Shown here: positions 1 through 8,700 of the stretch, piece after piece | Position numbering within the stretch: the first letter of the stretch is position 1 | Layout: every line of letters starts with the position of its first letter | Origin: an uncultured Verrucomicrobiota bacterium | GTDB taxonomy: Bacteria > Verrucomicrobiota > Kiritimatiellia > SS1-B-03-39 > UBA6053 | DNA length: 64,000 nucleotides | Direction: 5' to 3' | Assembly: GCA_937127435.1 (NCBI GenBank) | Contig: CAKZLZ010000111.1 | Coordinates: forward strand, 1-64,000 | The notes under the pieces: model-generated | The model's input: the letters and a program-made list of their open reading frames with translations, nothing else | Told to the model about the DNA's origin: nothing | The model's database searches: none | Program-made: the position numbers and the translations under genes

Positions 1-47
1 TCGATATTCGGCTCCATTAATCGGAGCATGAAAGTTTTGAGGGCAAA

Positions 48-476
48 TTGAGTTTTGTGGCACCGCAATTGAATACCCGCACCCGCACCCTGCCAGTGAA
101 AGCGGTGGTGGCCAATCCGGAAGGACGCCTGCGTCCGGGGATGTTTGGAAAGGTGGAATTGGTGTTAAGTGAAAATGAAACTGCGATGTTTGTGCCTGAA
201 TCCGCAGTGATGCAAAAGGGAACCACCACCCAGGTGATTGTCCGCAATGCCGGATACCGTGCCGAATTCCGGGAGGTGCAGGTAGGGGTCCGCCAAGGAG
301 GCCGCATGCAAATTGTGGAAGGCGTTTCGCCCGAAGATCTGGTGGTGGCGGAGGGGACCATCAAAGTTTTTTATCCCGGCATGCTGTTGAACTTCACTGA
401 AGATTCGAATCGTTATGGGTTGGAGGCCTCCATGGCCCCGATGCCTGAACCGGCTCCTGAAGCCGAAGGAGAATAA
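48..476 (+). CDS. RND efflux periplasmic adaptor (membrane fusion protein), C-terminal part
   Basis: The C-terminal beta-barrel and membrane-proximal part of an RND/HlyD-type adaptor that links an inner-membrane pump to the outer-membrane channel. Seen: the family-typical stretch 'NTRTRTLPVKAVVANPEGRL' followed by 'RPGMFGKVELVL', then a substrate-independent C-terminal region ending in a Pro/Glu-rich tail. It stops one base before the pump gene starts, and the pump's ribosome-binding sequence lies in its last codons, so the two form an operon. Homology-like sequence continues upstream in the same frame ('SEHESFEGK') but is cut by a TAA at 18-20. The listed TTG start is therefore only the first possible start after that stop, not a likely native one. 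The gene is either broken or miscalled at base 18; the rest lies outside the window. Confidence 0.75.
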   Translation: MSFVAPQLNTRTRTLPVKAVVANPEGRLRPGMFGKVELVLSENETAMFVPESAVMQKGTTTQVIVRNAGYRAEFREVQVGVRQGGRMQIVEGVSPEDLVVAEGTIKVFYPGMLLNFTEDSNRYGLEASMAPMPEPAPEAEGE

Positions 477-477
477 A

Positions 478-3400
478 ATGGCTTCTTTCAGTTCTCCTTT
501 TATCCGTCGTCCGGTGGCGACGATCATGTTGAATGTTTCCCTGATCGTTTTCGGAATTCTGGGACTCCAGCGTTTGCCGGTACGTGAATTGCCGGATATT
601 GATGCTCCCATTGTGAATGTGTTGGCGATTTATCCCGGTGCCAGTGCGGCGGTAGTGGAATCGGAAGTGACCGAACGCTTGGAAGATTCGATTTCGGGCG
701 TGGAGCAAATCAAAATTCTGTCATCGGTGAGCCGGGAGCAGGTTTCAAGTATCACTGTGGAGTTTAACAACAGCCACGATATCGAGATTGCGGCCCAGGA
801 TGTGCGCGATGCGGTGGCACGCTCCCGCGGAGAGTTGCCGGAAGACGTCGACGATCCCATCGTGAGTAAGCAGGATGCCAATGCACAACCGGTTATCTGG
901 ATTTCGTTTTTTAGTGATAAACTGAATACCACAGAGCTTACCCGCATTGCGGATGAGCAAGTACGGGAACGTTTGCAGAATGTACCCGGGGTCAGTTCGG
1001 TGATTATTGGCGGTGAAAAACGCCGGGCGATTCGTCTGCGTTTGGACAGTCAGTTGATGGCCGCCCGCGGGGTCACGGTGCAGGACATAGATCTGGCACT
1101 GCAAAACCAGAATGTGGAATTGCCCAGTGGACGGATGGAGAGCGTGGATCTGGAGCTGACCATTCAATCCCGGGGAGAATTAAAATCTCCTGAAGCCTTT
1201 AACCGACTGGTGATTTTACGGGATGAAGATGTATTGGTACGCTTTCAGGACGTTGGGGTGGCTGAATGGGGGGTGGAGGATGAACGGGTTACCGCCCGTT
1301 TTAAAGGGAATCAAACCGTGGGCCTGGGCGTGGTCCGTCAGTCCAAAGCCAACACCCTGGAAGTGGCCAAGGGTGTAAAAGCGATTATGGATGAACTGGC
1401 GCCCGGTTTGCCTGAAGGGATCCAATACGATTTTCCTTACGACGAATCTATTTTCGTGGAACGGGCGGTGATCGAAGTTTGGGAAACCCTGGCCATTGCT
1501 TTTGCCTTGGTGGTACTTACGATTTTCGTCTTTTTGCGCAGTCCCCGGGCGACCCTGATCCCGGCGGCGGCGATTCCGGTTTCTATTGTTGCCACTTTCG
1601 GATGCATGTATGCGCTGGGATTCAGTATTAATATTTTCACCTTGTTGGCCTTGGTGCTGGCGATTGGTTTGGTGGTGGATGATGCCATCGTGGTGCTGGA
1701 AAACATCTATCGGCATTTGGAAGAAGGGAAAAAGCCCATGGATGCCGCTTTTATGGCCATGGATGAAATTTCTTTTGCGGTGATCGCCACCACCTTGTCC
1801 CTGGTCGCGGTGTTTCTGCCTTTGGCATTTGTGGGAGGAATCACCGGACGCCTGCTGCTCGAATTTGCGGTTGCGCTTTCATTTTCGGTGATGGTTTCTT
1901 CTTTGGTGGCTTTGACCCTGGCTCCGATGATGGGGGGACGGATTCTGAAGTCCCAACATAATCAGAAACACGGAAAGATGTTTGCCTTCTTTGAGAGAGG
2001 ATTCGACCGGATTGCCGCCCGCTACGAACGTATGTTGGGTTGGGTGTTGCGCCACCGGGCGGTCATGATTGTGATCGCCCTTTTCTCGGTGGGGATTTCC
2101 GGGTATTTGTTTATGAATTTGGATCAGGAATTCCTGCCCGAAGAAGACAAAGGACGGATGTTGCTGATTGGCTTTACCCCCGAAGGCTCCACTACCGAAT
2201 TCACCGACAGAATGGTGAGGCAGACTGAACAGATTTTATCGGAAACCCCCGGAGTGGATACCTATTTTTCTGCAGTCGCCCTCCCGTTTAATGGCCCGGG
2301 CAATGCCACGCAGTTCTTTATCTTTACCCGTCTGACTGACGGGGAACGTCCGCATGTCCGGGATATGGTGGGCGGTCCTATGGGGATTGGCGCGCGTTTA
2401 TTTTCGGAGGTGGAAGGTGCCTTTACGATTCCGATTTTGCCCAAAGCGGTCGATGCACGATTTGATCAGCCTTTCCAGCTGATCCTGCAGCACCCCAATT
2501 TGGAGCGCCTGAATCAGGTCACGGCTGAGATGGCGAACCATTTGCGGGGAACCGGGGTGTTCGAAAATATCCGTCCGAGTTTTGAGCTGAATAAACCCGA
2601 GTTGGAAGTGACCTTCAATCGGGACCGGGCTTCGGCCCTGGGGGTTTCCATTCAGGAAATCAGCCGTGCCTTGCAGGTTAACTTCGGCGGAGTGGATTTA
2701 AGTGATATCAAGCTCGACGGCAAGCAGTACGAAGTGATTGCGCAGTTGGAAACGGATAAGCGGATGACCCCCGATGATCTGGAGACCCTGCAGGTGCGCA
2801 CCTCCAGCGGGGACTTGATTCCGCTGTCATCCGTGGTGTCCTTGCAGGTCATGACCGGCCCCAATCAGATTGAACGCTATCAGCGTCAGCGCGCATCCAC
2901 CTTGGGCGGCACCCCGGGCGGAGGAACTCTGGGTGCGGCCATTGAAGCGGCCGAAGCCGTGTTGGCGGAGCATTTGCCTCCGGACGTGAGTTATTCCTGG
3001 GGGGGGGAATCGCGGGACCTGCAGGAGTCGTCCGCTGACATCTACGGATTCTTTATCCTGGCCATCATTGTGGTGTACATGGTGTTGGCGGCCCAGTTCG
3101 AAAGTTTTGTGCATCCTTTCACGGTGATGCTTTCACTGCCCCTGGCTTTCCTCGGCGCCTTTGCATTGCTGTACTGGCTGGCCTGGACCAATGTGCTGGG
3201 TGAAATGTTGTTTGGCTGGGTGAATTATGCGCCTGAGCCGGCCCCTGGCTGGGCGGTAAATCTGCAAAAAATTGTGCCGCGGATCTCGTCGATGAATCTG
3301 AATATTTTCTCCCAGGTCGGATTGGTATTGCTGGTGGGACTGGTTACCAAAAACTCAATTCTATTGGTGGAATTTGCCAATCAGCTGGTTGAAAAAGGGA

Positions 3401-3648
3401 TGACCGCCAAAGAGGCGATGATGGAAGCCGGCAAGAAACGACTGCGTCCCATTTTGATGACCTCTATGGCGACCATCATGGGGATTTTACCTATTGCCAT
3501 CGGATTTGGTGACGCGGCGGAAAGCCGTCGGCCGCTCGGCGTGGTGGCAGTAGGGGGAATGATCAGTTCGACCATTCTGACCCTGCTGGTCATTCCGGTG
3601 ATTTATACCCTGTTTGCTGAATTGGCAGAGAAAGTGAAACGGAAGTAG
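478..3648 (+). CDS. RND multidrug efflux transporter, HAE1/AcrB type
   Basis: Inner-membrane proton-driven pump of about 1,056 residues, the normal length for the AcrB/MexB family. The N-terminus 'SSPFIRRPVATIMLNV' is typical. The TM4 motif 'VVDDAIVVLEN' carries the paired aspartates of proton relay, and 'VTKNSILLVEFANQ' carries the conserved TM10 lysine. Two large periplasmic loops follow TM1 and TM7. I chose ATG 478 over the track's 415 because 478 follows 'gaaggaga' and leaves the adaptor intact. A stretch of about 40 residues with Trp/Pro ('FGWVNYAPEPAPGW') sits in the usually short TM9-TM10 connection, as in some environmental HAE1 members. Substrate cannot be told from sequence; no outer-membrane factor gene is in view. 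Confidence 0.93.
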   Translation: MASFSSPFIRRPVATIMLNVSLIVFGILGLQRLPVRELPDIDAPIVNVLAIYPGASAAVVESEVTERLEDSISGVEQIKILSSVSREQVSSITVEFNNSHDIEIAAQDVRDAVARSRGELPEDVDDPIVSKQDANAQPVIWISFFSDKLNTTELTRIADEQVRERLQNVPGVSSVIIGGEKRRAIRLRLDSQLMAARGVTVQDIDLALQNQNVELPSGRMESVDLELTIQSRGELKSPEAFNRLVILRDEDVLVRFQDVGVAEWGVEDERVTARFKGNQTVGLGVVRQSKANTLEVAKGVKAIMDELAPGLPEGIQYDFPYDESIFVERAVIEVWETLAIAFALVVLTIFVFLRSPRATLIPAAAIPVSIVATFGCMYALGFSINIFTLLALVLAIGLVVDDAIVVLENIYRHLEEGKKPMDAAFMAMDEISFAVIATTLSLVAVFLPLAFVGGITGRLLLEFAVALSFSVMVSSLVALTLAPMMGGRILKSQHNQKHGKMFAFFERGFDRIAARYERMLGWVLRHRAVMIVIALFSVGISGYLFMNLDQEFLPEEDKGRMLLIGFTPEGSTTEFTDRMVRQTEQILSETPGVDTYFSAVALPFNGPGNATQFFIFTRLTDGERPHVRDMVGGPMGIGARLFSEVEGAFTIPILPKAVDARFDQPFQLILQHPNLERLNQVTAEMANHLRGTGVFENIRPSFELNKPELEVTFNRDRASALGVSIQEISRALQVNFGGVDLSDIKLDGKQYEVIAQLETDKRMTPDDLETLQVRTSSGDLIPLSSVVSLQVMTGPNQIERYQRQRASTLGGTPGGGTLGAAIEAAEAVLAEHLPPDVSYSWGGESRDLQESSADIYGFFILAIIVVYMVLAAQFESFVHPFTVMLSLPLAFLGAFALLYWLAWTNVLGEMLFGWVNYAPEPAPGWAVNLQKIVPRISSMNLNIFSQVGLVLLVGLVTKNSILLVEFANQLVEKGMTAKEAMMEAGKKRLRPILMTSMATIMGILPIAIGFGDAAESRRPLGVVAVGGMISSTILTLLVIPVIYTLFAELAEKVKRK

Positions 3649-3690
3649 TTTTATCGGCCTGAAAGGGAATGAAGGCTTTGGGATATGTAG

Positions 3691-3709
3691 TTCCATCGTC
3701 CCGATGGAA
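3691..3709. repeat. Small perfect palindrome
   Basis: 'ttccatcg-tcc-cgatggaa', an 8-bp perfect stem with a 3-base loop, lies 43 bp after the RND stop codon. It has no T-tract and resembles the short dispersed hairpins seen elsewhere in the window; it may stabilise the mRNA 3' end. Confidence 0.6.
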
Positions 3710-3722
3710 AACGAATGCTTCG

Positions 3723-3752
3723 GATTAACCTCGGGCCGCGGTTAATCTTTTT
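3723..3752 (+). terminator. Rho-independent terminator after the RND operon
   Basis: 'gattaacc' and 'ggttaatc' form an 8-bp stem around a GC-rich 9-base loop, followed directly by five T residues. It lies between two convergent genes and would end transcription of the pump operon. Confidence 0.75.
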
Positions 3753-3770
3753 CGAAAGTGAATATCTGCC

Positions 3771-4760
3771 TTACAGCCAGCCACGCTGACGGTAGTCGTC
3801 GACGATATCTGAAATTTCCTGCTCCACAGAGATGGCGGGGCTAAAGCCGATCTGGTCTTTGGCTTTGGCCGAGGTGAAGGAGCGGTCCTTGGTATAAAAA
3901 TCCACCCGTCGACGATAGAGGGGGGGATTAATCTTTAAAGGAATGCAAATCGCTTCGCACAGGGAGCCGGCCCATTGCATGGGTTTCACCGGCAGACGGA
4001 GTTTGGGCGGTGGCACATTCAGCTTTTTGGCTGCGATGCTGCAGAATTCTTTCAGGGACAGTGCCCGCTCGCCGGAGATGATGTAAATCTCGGCGTTGGT
4101 TTCGGTGGCGGCCATGGCCAGCATAAAGGAGCGGGCCAAATCGCGTACATCGATAAAGTGCACCAGGTTTTGTCCTTTGCCCACGTAAAAGAAACGCTTT
4201 TTAGAGACCATGCTGAAAAGTTTGCGGGTGCGGGTGTCTCCCGGTCCGTAGATCATGGCCGGGCGGATGACCACCCCGGAGATTTCGCCCCCTTTAAAGG
4301 TTTCAATCGCCAATTGTTCCCCTTTCATTTTGGTGCGCTGGTAAATATCGCCCGGACTGTAAGGGGTATGTTCATCTCCGGGCGGATTTTCGATGTGGCC
4401 GAGCACACCCACCGTGGAGCAGTGAATCACCCGTTCGACCCCGGCTTTGATGGCCGCGTTGAGCACGTTTTCCACGCCGGTGACATTGGCGGCCACGTAA
4501 GCGTCGTCGGGTTGGTCCGCTTCCCGGAACATGGCGGCAATATGATAAACCCCTTTCACGCCCTGCATGGCTTTTGTGCAGTCCTCAAGGCTGGTAATGT
4601 TCCCCAGTACCGCTTCCGCACCTGCATCCTGCAAGGCTTGTATTTGCTCGGGTTTCCGGACCAGGGCCCGTACTGACTGACCGTCTGCGAGGAGTTGGCG
4701 TACCAATTCGGAACCGACAAAACCGGCTGCTCCGGTCACTAAATAGAGGGGTTTGTTCAT
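3771..4760 (-). CDS. NAD-dependent epimerase/dehydratase-like protein (extended SDR)
   Basis: A 329-residue extended short-chain dehydrogenase. It begins with the Rossmann motif 'TGAAGFVGSELV' (TGxxGxxG) and has the catalytic 'YQRTKMKGE' (YxxxK) near residue 150. The family covers nucleotide-sugar epimerases, dihydroflavonol-4-reductase-like and 3-beta-HSD-like enzymes. The sequence is closest in feel to the broad DFR/NAD-epimerase group, so the substrate is unknown. It is transcribed alone, convergent to the RND operon and divergent from the pyruvyl-transferase-like gene. Confidence 0.82.
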   Translation of the reverse strand: MNKPLYLVTGAAGFVGSELVRQLLADGQSVRALVRKPEQIQALQDAGAEAVLGNITSLEDCTKAMQGVKGVYHIAAMFREADQPDDAYVAANVTGVENVLNAAIKAGVERVIHCSTVGVLGHIENPPGDEHTPYSPGDIYQRTKMKGEQLAIETFKGGEISGVVIRPAMIYGPGDTRTRKLFSMVSKKRFFYVGKGQNLVHFIDVRDLARSFMLAMAATETNAEIYIISGERALSLKEFCSIAAKKLNVPPPKLRLPVKPMQWAGSLCEAICIPLKINPPLYRRRVDFYTKDRSFTSAKAKDQIGFSPAISVEQEISDIVDDYRQRGWL

Positions 4761-4888
4761 AACAGTTTGGGGGGTAAAAGCTTGGAAGATAAATGGACGA
4801 ATCGTCTGCCACTATAAGATTGCCACGATTCGATTGCTTCATTATAGGTATTGACCCCTTTTGTCTCTAATTTTCAGGTGTAATAAAA
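4761..4888. promoter_or_regulatory. Divergent intergenic region between epimerase and pyruvyl-transferase genes
   Basis: 128 bp separating two head-to-head genes, so it must hold both promoters. It is AT-rich towards the right-hand gene. A TTGACC hexamer at 4851-4856 is a possible -35, but I see no convincing -10 at proper spacing, so no site is assigned. Confidence 0.45.
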
Positions 4889-6127
4889 ATGTCCAAACTT
4901 GAATCCATCACTTTATTAGGCTCCGCTTCCGGTCGAAATGCCGGCGATGCCGCTTTGATTGCCGCTATTATGGACGGGGTCGATGAGGCCTGCGGCCGTC
5001 GTCTGCGTTATGAAATCCCCACCATCCGTGCGGACTACATTCGGGATGAATATCCCAATGACAGTATTCCGGTCGGGATGATGCCCTGGCACGGCGCCTT
5101 GCGCATGTTGGGCATTCCCACCCTCCGTTCGATCCTGCGCACGGACGCGATCCTTATTTTTGATGCCTGTCTGTTTGACCGGTCCTTGTTTAATCCGCTG
5201 TTTAATTTTCTTTCTTCCTTTTACCTGATGCTGCCCCTGGCCAAGAAACGTGGCGTGCCGATTATCGGTTTTAACGTCGGTGTGGGTCCGGTACACACGA
5301 AATCCGGTAAGAAAATGCTGAAGAAAGTCGTGGATATGATGGATTTCATCACCGTGCGCGATCAGGATTCTTTGGATTTGCTTCGTGAAGTCGGGGTGGA
5401 AAACACCCGGGTGCAGTTGGCGGCCGATGCCGCGTTGAATGCGCCTTCCGGTGATGAAGCCGAGGCGACGGAGATTTATAAAAAAGTGGGCATCGATATC
5501 CACGAAGCCAAATTGGGCATTAACGTCAACCGTTACCTGGACACCTGGGCCTCCGCAGACCGCGAATCCATGGGTAAAGAAAAGTTTTTGGATGTTTTTT
5601 CCGCGGCTTTGATCAAAGTGCATGCTGAACTCAATGTGCCCATCGTCTTTGTGACCACCCAGCACCACGACATCGAAGTGACCCAGGATCTGATTGACCG
5701 TCTGCCTTCCGAAATCAGAACCGCCCGCATTGACAACCGGGATTATAACCACGCCAAAATCAAAGGCGTTCTGCGCCACCTCGACTTGCTTTGCGGCATG
5801 CGTCTGCATTCACTGATTATGGCTTCGGCCGAATTGGCTCCGGTGGTGGGGATCACCTATCAGCCCAAAGTGGCCTATTATTTCCGTGAATTGGAACTGC
5901 CGGAACGGACGGTTTCATTTGATGATTTCACCCCGGAAAGTCTCAGCACCCTCATGCTTGAAGGATGGCGGGACAAAGCAGATCTTTCCGCACAGTTGCA
6001 CAAACGGATTCCGGTGCTGAAAGCCAAAGCGGCTTGGAGTGCGGAGTTGATGGCCGCTTTCGATCAGGGCGGCGATCAACTGGAAACCATTTGGCAGCGT
6101 GGACCCGAACTGCCCGAAACCAAATAA
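4889..6127 (+). CDS. Polysaccharide pyruvyl transferase family protein
   Basis: A 412-residue protein of the PS_pyruv_trans (CsaB-like) family, which adds ketal-linked pyruvate to cell-surface glycans. Seen: the N-terminal glycine/aspartate loop 'GSASGRNAGDAALIAAI', the mid-protein 'FNVGVGPVHTKSGKKML', and the C-terminal 'CGMRLHSLIMASAELAPVVG', where family members keep the 'xRLHxxxxA' signature and the 'ITYQPKV' loop. The start is supported by the motif beginning eight residues in; the ribosome-binding sequence is weak. It is followed after 24 bp by an SGNH lipoprotein and may be co-transcribed with it. A cell-wall or exopolysaccharide role is inferred; the acceptor is unknown. Confidence 0.83.
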   Translation: MSKLESITLLGSASGRNAGDAALIAAIMDGVDEACGRRLRYEIPTIRADYIRDEYPNDSIPVGMMPWHGALRMLGIPTLRSILRTDAILIFDACLFDRSLFNPLFNFLSSFYLMLPLAKKRGVPIIGFNVGVGPVHTKSGKKMLKKVVDMMDFITVRDQDSLDLLREVGVENTRVQLAADAALNAPSGDEAEATEIYKKVGIDIHEAKLGINVNRYLDTWASADRESMGKEKFLDVFSAALIKVHAELNVPIVFVTTQHHDIEVTQDLIDRLPSEIRTARIDNRDYNHAKIKGVLRHLDLLCGMRLHSLIMASAELAPVVGITYQPKVAYYFRELELPERTVSFDDFTPESLSTLMLEGWRDKADLSAQLHKRIPVLKAKAAWSAELMAAFDQGGDQLETIWQRGPELPETK

Positions 6128-6151
6128 TTCAAGAAACCGAATTGGAGCCCT

Positions 6152-6781
6152 ATGAAAAAGCTGAATCTTCTCCTTAAAGTTACCTCATTTTTATTGTTCA
6201 CCGGCATGATGACGTCCTGTGATTCTTCAGGGGGGGATGGCGGGGGAAGTAGCGGTCCACAAACGATATTGGTGATTGGAGACAGTATTTCAGGCAAAGT
6301 CAATTATCCCGGTGTTCCGCCATGGCCATCTTTGTTGGCAGACATGAAATCTGAATGGACGGTTGTGAATAAAGCGACCGCCGGTGAGAAAATGAGCGGG
6401 GGTCTTAGCAAGGTGGGTGGTTTGCTTGCCGAATACAGTCCCGACTCTTTGGTGATTTTTTATGGCTCCAATGATGCCATCCAGCAGGATACCGCCAATT
6501 ACGAATCCGATCTTTCCGCCGCCATTCAGGCCGGAAAAGCTGCCGGATGTAAAGTGGTGGTTTGCACGCCGCCTTATATGTATGAAGGTCGGGCCATTTA
6601 CAATGGGGGGATTGATGTCTGCGTGGCCGGCGCAAAAAGTGCGGCCGGCGCGAACGGCGCCAAAATCGCCAATATCAACGGTGAATTCGGAAGCAACAGC
6701 GGCGATCTGTTTCCGGATGGTTTGCATCCTAATTTAGACGGACAACGCATCATTGCGGTTTCAGTTCGCGAAAAACTCTAA
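6152..6781 (+). CDS. SGNH/GDSL-type hydrolase lipoprotein
   Basis: A 209-residue predicted lipoprotein. The signal peptide ends in the lipobox 'GMMTSC', followed by a Ser/Gly-rich linker. The SGNH blocks are visible in order: 'VIGDSIS' (nucleophile Ser in GDS), a Gly in block II, 'YGSNDA' (block III Asn) and 'DGLHPNLDG' (block V Asp/His). Such enzymes deacylate or deacetylate lipids or glycans at the cell surface. The Shine-Dalgarno 'ggagcc' is 6 bp before ATG. Its position just after a pyruvyl-transferase-like gene suggests work on the same surface polymer, but that is inference. Confidence 0.85.
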   Translation: MKKLNLLLKVTSFLLFTGMMTSCDSSGGDGGGSSGPQTILVIGDSISGKVNYPGVPPWPSLLADMKSEWTVVNKATAGEKMSGGLSKVGGLLAEYSPDSLVIFYGSNDAIQQDTANYESDLSAAIQAGKAAGCKVVVCTPPYMYEGRAIYNGGIDVCVAGAKSAAGANGAKIANINGEFGSNSGDLFPDGLHPNLDGQRIIAVSVREKL

Positions 6782-6839
6782 AAGACACTGCTGCGAATAA
6801 AGGTCCCGTTTATCGTAAGATAACCGGAAGAGATAGAAG

Positions 6840-6864
6840 CCACCGATCGCGGATCGGTGGTTTC
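6840..6864 (+). terminator. Rho-independent terminator
   Basis: 'ccaccgatc-gcg-gatcggtgg' is a perfect 9-bp stem with a 3-base loop, followed by 'tttctt'. It lies 59 bp after the SGNH gene and ends that unit before dps. Confidence 0.85.
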
Positions 6865-6957
6865 TTATATTTGGATATGATTGGCATCATCTATTTGAAC
6901 TATTTGAAATACAGCGTATGCTGATTCTTAAACCCAAATAAACCACAAAGGAGAATC

Positions 6958-7407
6958 ATGTCGAACGAGAGTGATCAAGTAATAGACGCCTTACGCAAAG
7001 TTGTTGCGGATTCATATGCCCTGATGGGACAAACCCATTTATGTCACTGGAATGTCCGCGGACCTTCCTTTTTTGCTTTGCATATGGCTTTTGAAGAACA
7101 ATACACAGAGCTGTTTACTGCGATTGATGAAATTGCCGAACGCCTTCGCGCCTTGGGGAAACTGGCACCCGGCGGACTGAGCAATTTGGCCGCCCTGGCC
7201 GGAACCCCGGAGTTGAACGAAGATGCCTCGGCCACCGAAATGGTGAAGCATCTCTGTAGCTTAAATAAAAATTTGGTGAAGGATCTGAATACCGCCCGCG
7301 AATGGGCCGGTTCTGCCGGAGACAATCAGACCGAAGATTTAATGATTGCCCGCTTACAGGTGCATGAAAAAACCCTGTGGATGTTGCAAAGCTTTTTAGA
7401 AGGCTGA
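6958..7407 (+). CDS. dps: Dps-family ferritin-like DNA-binding/iron storage protein
   Basis: A 149-residue Dps/ferritin-like protein that would form a dodecamer oxidising and storing iron with peroxide, protecting DNA. The inter-subunit ferroxidase motif is clear: 'HLCHWNVRGPSF' with downstream 'FEEQYTELFTAIDEIAERLR'. Strong Shine-Dalgarno 'aaaggag' is 4 bp before the ATG. It is monocistronic, with a terminator upstream. There is no Lys-rich N-terminal tail, so direct DNA binding is uncertain. Confidence 0.92.
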   Translation: MSNESDQVIDALRKVVADSYALMGQTHLCHWNVRGPSFFALHMAFEEQYTELFTAIDEIAERLRALGKLAPGGLSNLAALAGTPELNEDASATEMVKHLCSLNKNLVKDLNTAREWAGSAGDNQTEDLMIARLQVHEKTLWMLQSFLEG

Positions 7408-7509
7408 GGCAAAGCTATTTGATGCAGCCCACCGGCTGGCGGGGGTTCTGCTTGCCAATGGGGGGGCGTCTATGTTATAGGGCGCTCCCTTTTATTCCCA
7501 AGGCACAAT

Positions 7510-8613
7510 ATGAAAAATGTAGGATTTATCGGTTGGCGCGGTATGGTCGGTTCCGTTTTGATGGACCGCATGCGTCAGGAAAATGATTTTGAAGGCCTGA
7601 ACGCGACCTTTTTTACCACTTCGCAGGCGGGGCAACCCGGGCCTGACGGCGCGCCTTTGCAGGATGCACATGACCTGCCTTCGTTAATGAAAATGGACAT
7701 CCTGCTGTCCTGCCAAGGGGGCGATTACACCAAAGCGGTTCACCCCGGATTGCGTGAAGCCGGATGGAAAGGCTATTGGGTGGATGCGGCCAGCGCCTTG
7801 CGCATGTCAAAATCCAGTATTGTGGTTCTCGACCCGGTCAACCGTAAATTAATCGACGAAGGCCTCGAAAACGGAATCCGTGATTTCATTGGAGGAAATT
7901 GCACCGTCAGCCTGATGTTGATGGGGCTGCAGGGCCTCTACGAACAGGATTTGGTGGAATGGACCACATCCATGACTTATCAGTCTGCCTCCGGTGCGGG
8001 TGCTAAAAACATGAAAGAACTGGTGAGTCAAATGGCGGAACTGGGCGATGCCGGACGTTACTTGGCTTCTGATCCGGCTGCGGAAGTGCTGGAGCTCGAC
8101 AGATTGATTTCCGCCAAACTTAACGACGGATCTTTGCCTATCGATCAATTCGGTGCGCCCCTGGCCGCCAGTTTGATTCCCTGGATCGATTCTGCGATGG
8201 ATTGTGGCCGCACCCGCGAAGAGTGGAAGGGCATGGCCGAAACCAATCGGATTCTCGGAACCGAAGCCCATCCGATTCCCGTGGACGGTCAATGTGTACG
8301 CGTGGGAGCAATGCGTTGTCATTCCCAGGCGATTACGCTTAAACTGAAAAAAGATGTACCTCTCGAAGAAATTGAAGCGCTGATTAAAGGCGCGAACGAG
8401 TGGGTAGAATTTGTGCCCAACCAAAAAGCGGATACGTTGGCCAGACTTACGCCGGCCGCGGTTTCCGGAACTTTGAAGGTTCCGGTGGGGCGTTTGCGTA
8501 AAATGATCATGGGACCTGAATATCTGACCTGCTTCACCGTAGGCGATCAGCTCCTCTGGGGCGCGGCTGAACCCGTGCGCCGGATGCTTTTGATTTTGTT
8601 GGGAAGAATTTAA
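7510..8613 (+). CDS. asd: Aspartate-semialdehyde dehydrogenase
   Basis: Makes L-aspartate-semialdehyde from aspartyl phosphate with NADPH, feeding lysine/diaminopimelate, threonine and methionine synthesis. 367 residues, matching the Gram-negative (E. coli-like) class. N-terminal 'VGFIGWRGMVGSVL' binds NADP; 'GGNCTVSLML' holds the catalytic Cys at about residue 131; 'TYQSASGAGAKNMKEL' is family-specific. 'RVGAMRCHSQAITLKL' holds the catalytic-region His. The gene stands alone and ends just before a heptamer palindrome that may terminate it. Confidence 0.95.
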   Translation: MKNVGFIGWRGMVGSVLMDRMRQENDFEGLNATFFTTSQAGQPGPDGAPLQDAHDLPSLMKMDILLSCQGGDYTKAVHPGLREAGWKGYWVDAASALRMSKSSIVVLDPVNRKLIDEGLENGIRDFIGGNCTVSLMLMGLQGLYEQDLVEWTTSMTYQSASGAGAKNMKELVSQMAELGDAGRYLASDPAAEVLELDRLISAKLNDGSLPIDQFGAPLAASLIPWIDSAMDCGRTREEWKGMAETNRILGTEAHPIPVDGQCVRVGAMRCHSQAITLKLKKDVPLEEIEALIKGANEWVEFVPNQKADTLARLTPAAVSGTLKVPVGRLRKMIMGPEYLTCFTVGDQLLWGAAEPVRRMLLILLGRI

Positions 8614-8620
8614 GGAAGTC

Positions 8621-8700
8621 GAACATCGAACATCCAACGTTCAACACCGAACGTCGAATTTCAACGTTGAGCGTTCGATGTTGAGTGTTCAGCGTTCGAT
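8621..8700. repeat. Heptamer repeat array arranged as an imperfect palindrome
   Basis: From 8621 the sequence runs in 7-base units ('gaacatc','gaacatc','caacgtt','caacacc','gaacgtc'). From about 8663 it continues as the reverse complement of the same units ('gttgagcgttcgatgttgag'). The halves can pair along most of their length, giving a hairpin of roughly 35 bp with register-preserving mismatches. It separates two convergent genes and could act as a bidirectional terminator. The last 12 bases overlap the end of the next gene. Confidence 0.85.

Noticed and set aside
4916-5809. 297-codon minus-strand ORF
   Set aside because: Antisense shadow of the pyruvyl-transferase-like gene, His/Gln-rich composition typical of reverse frames.
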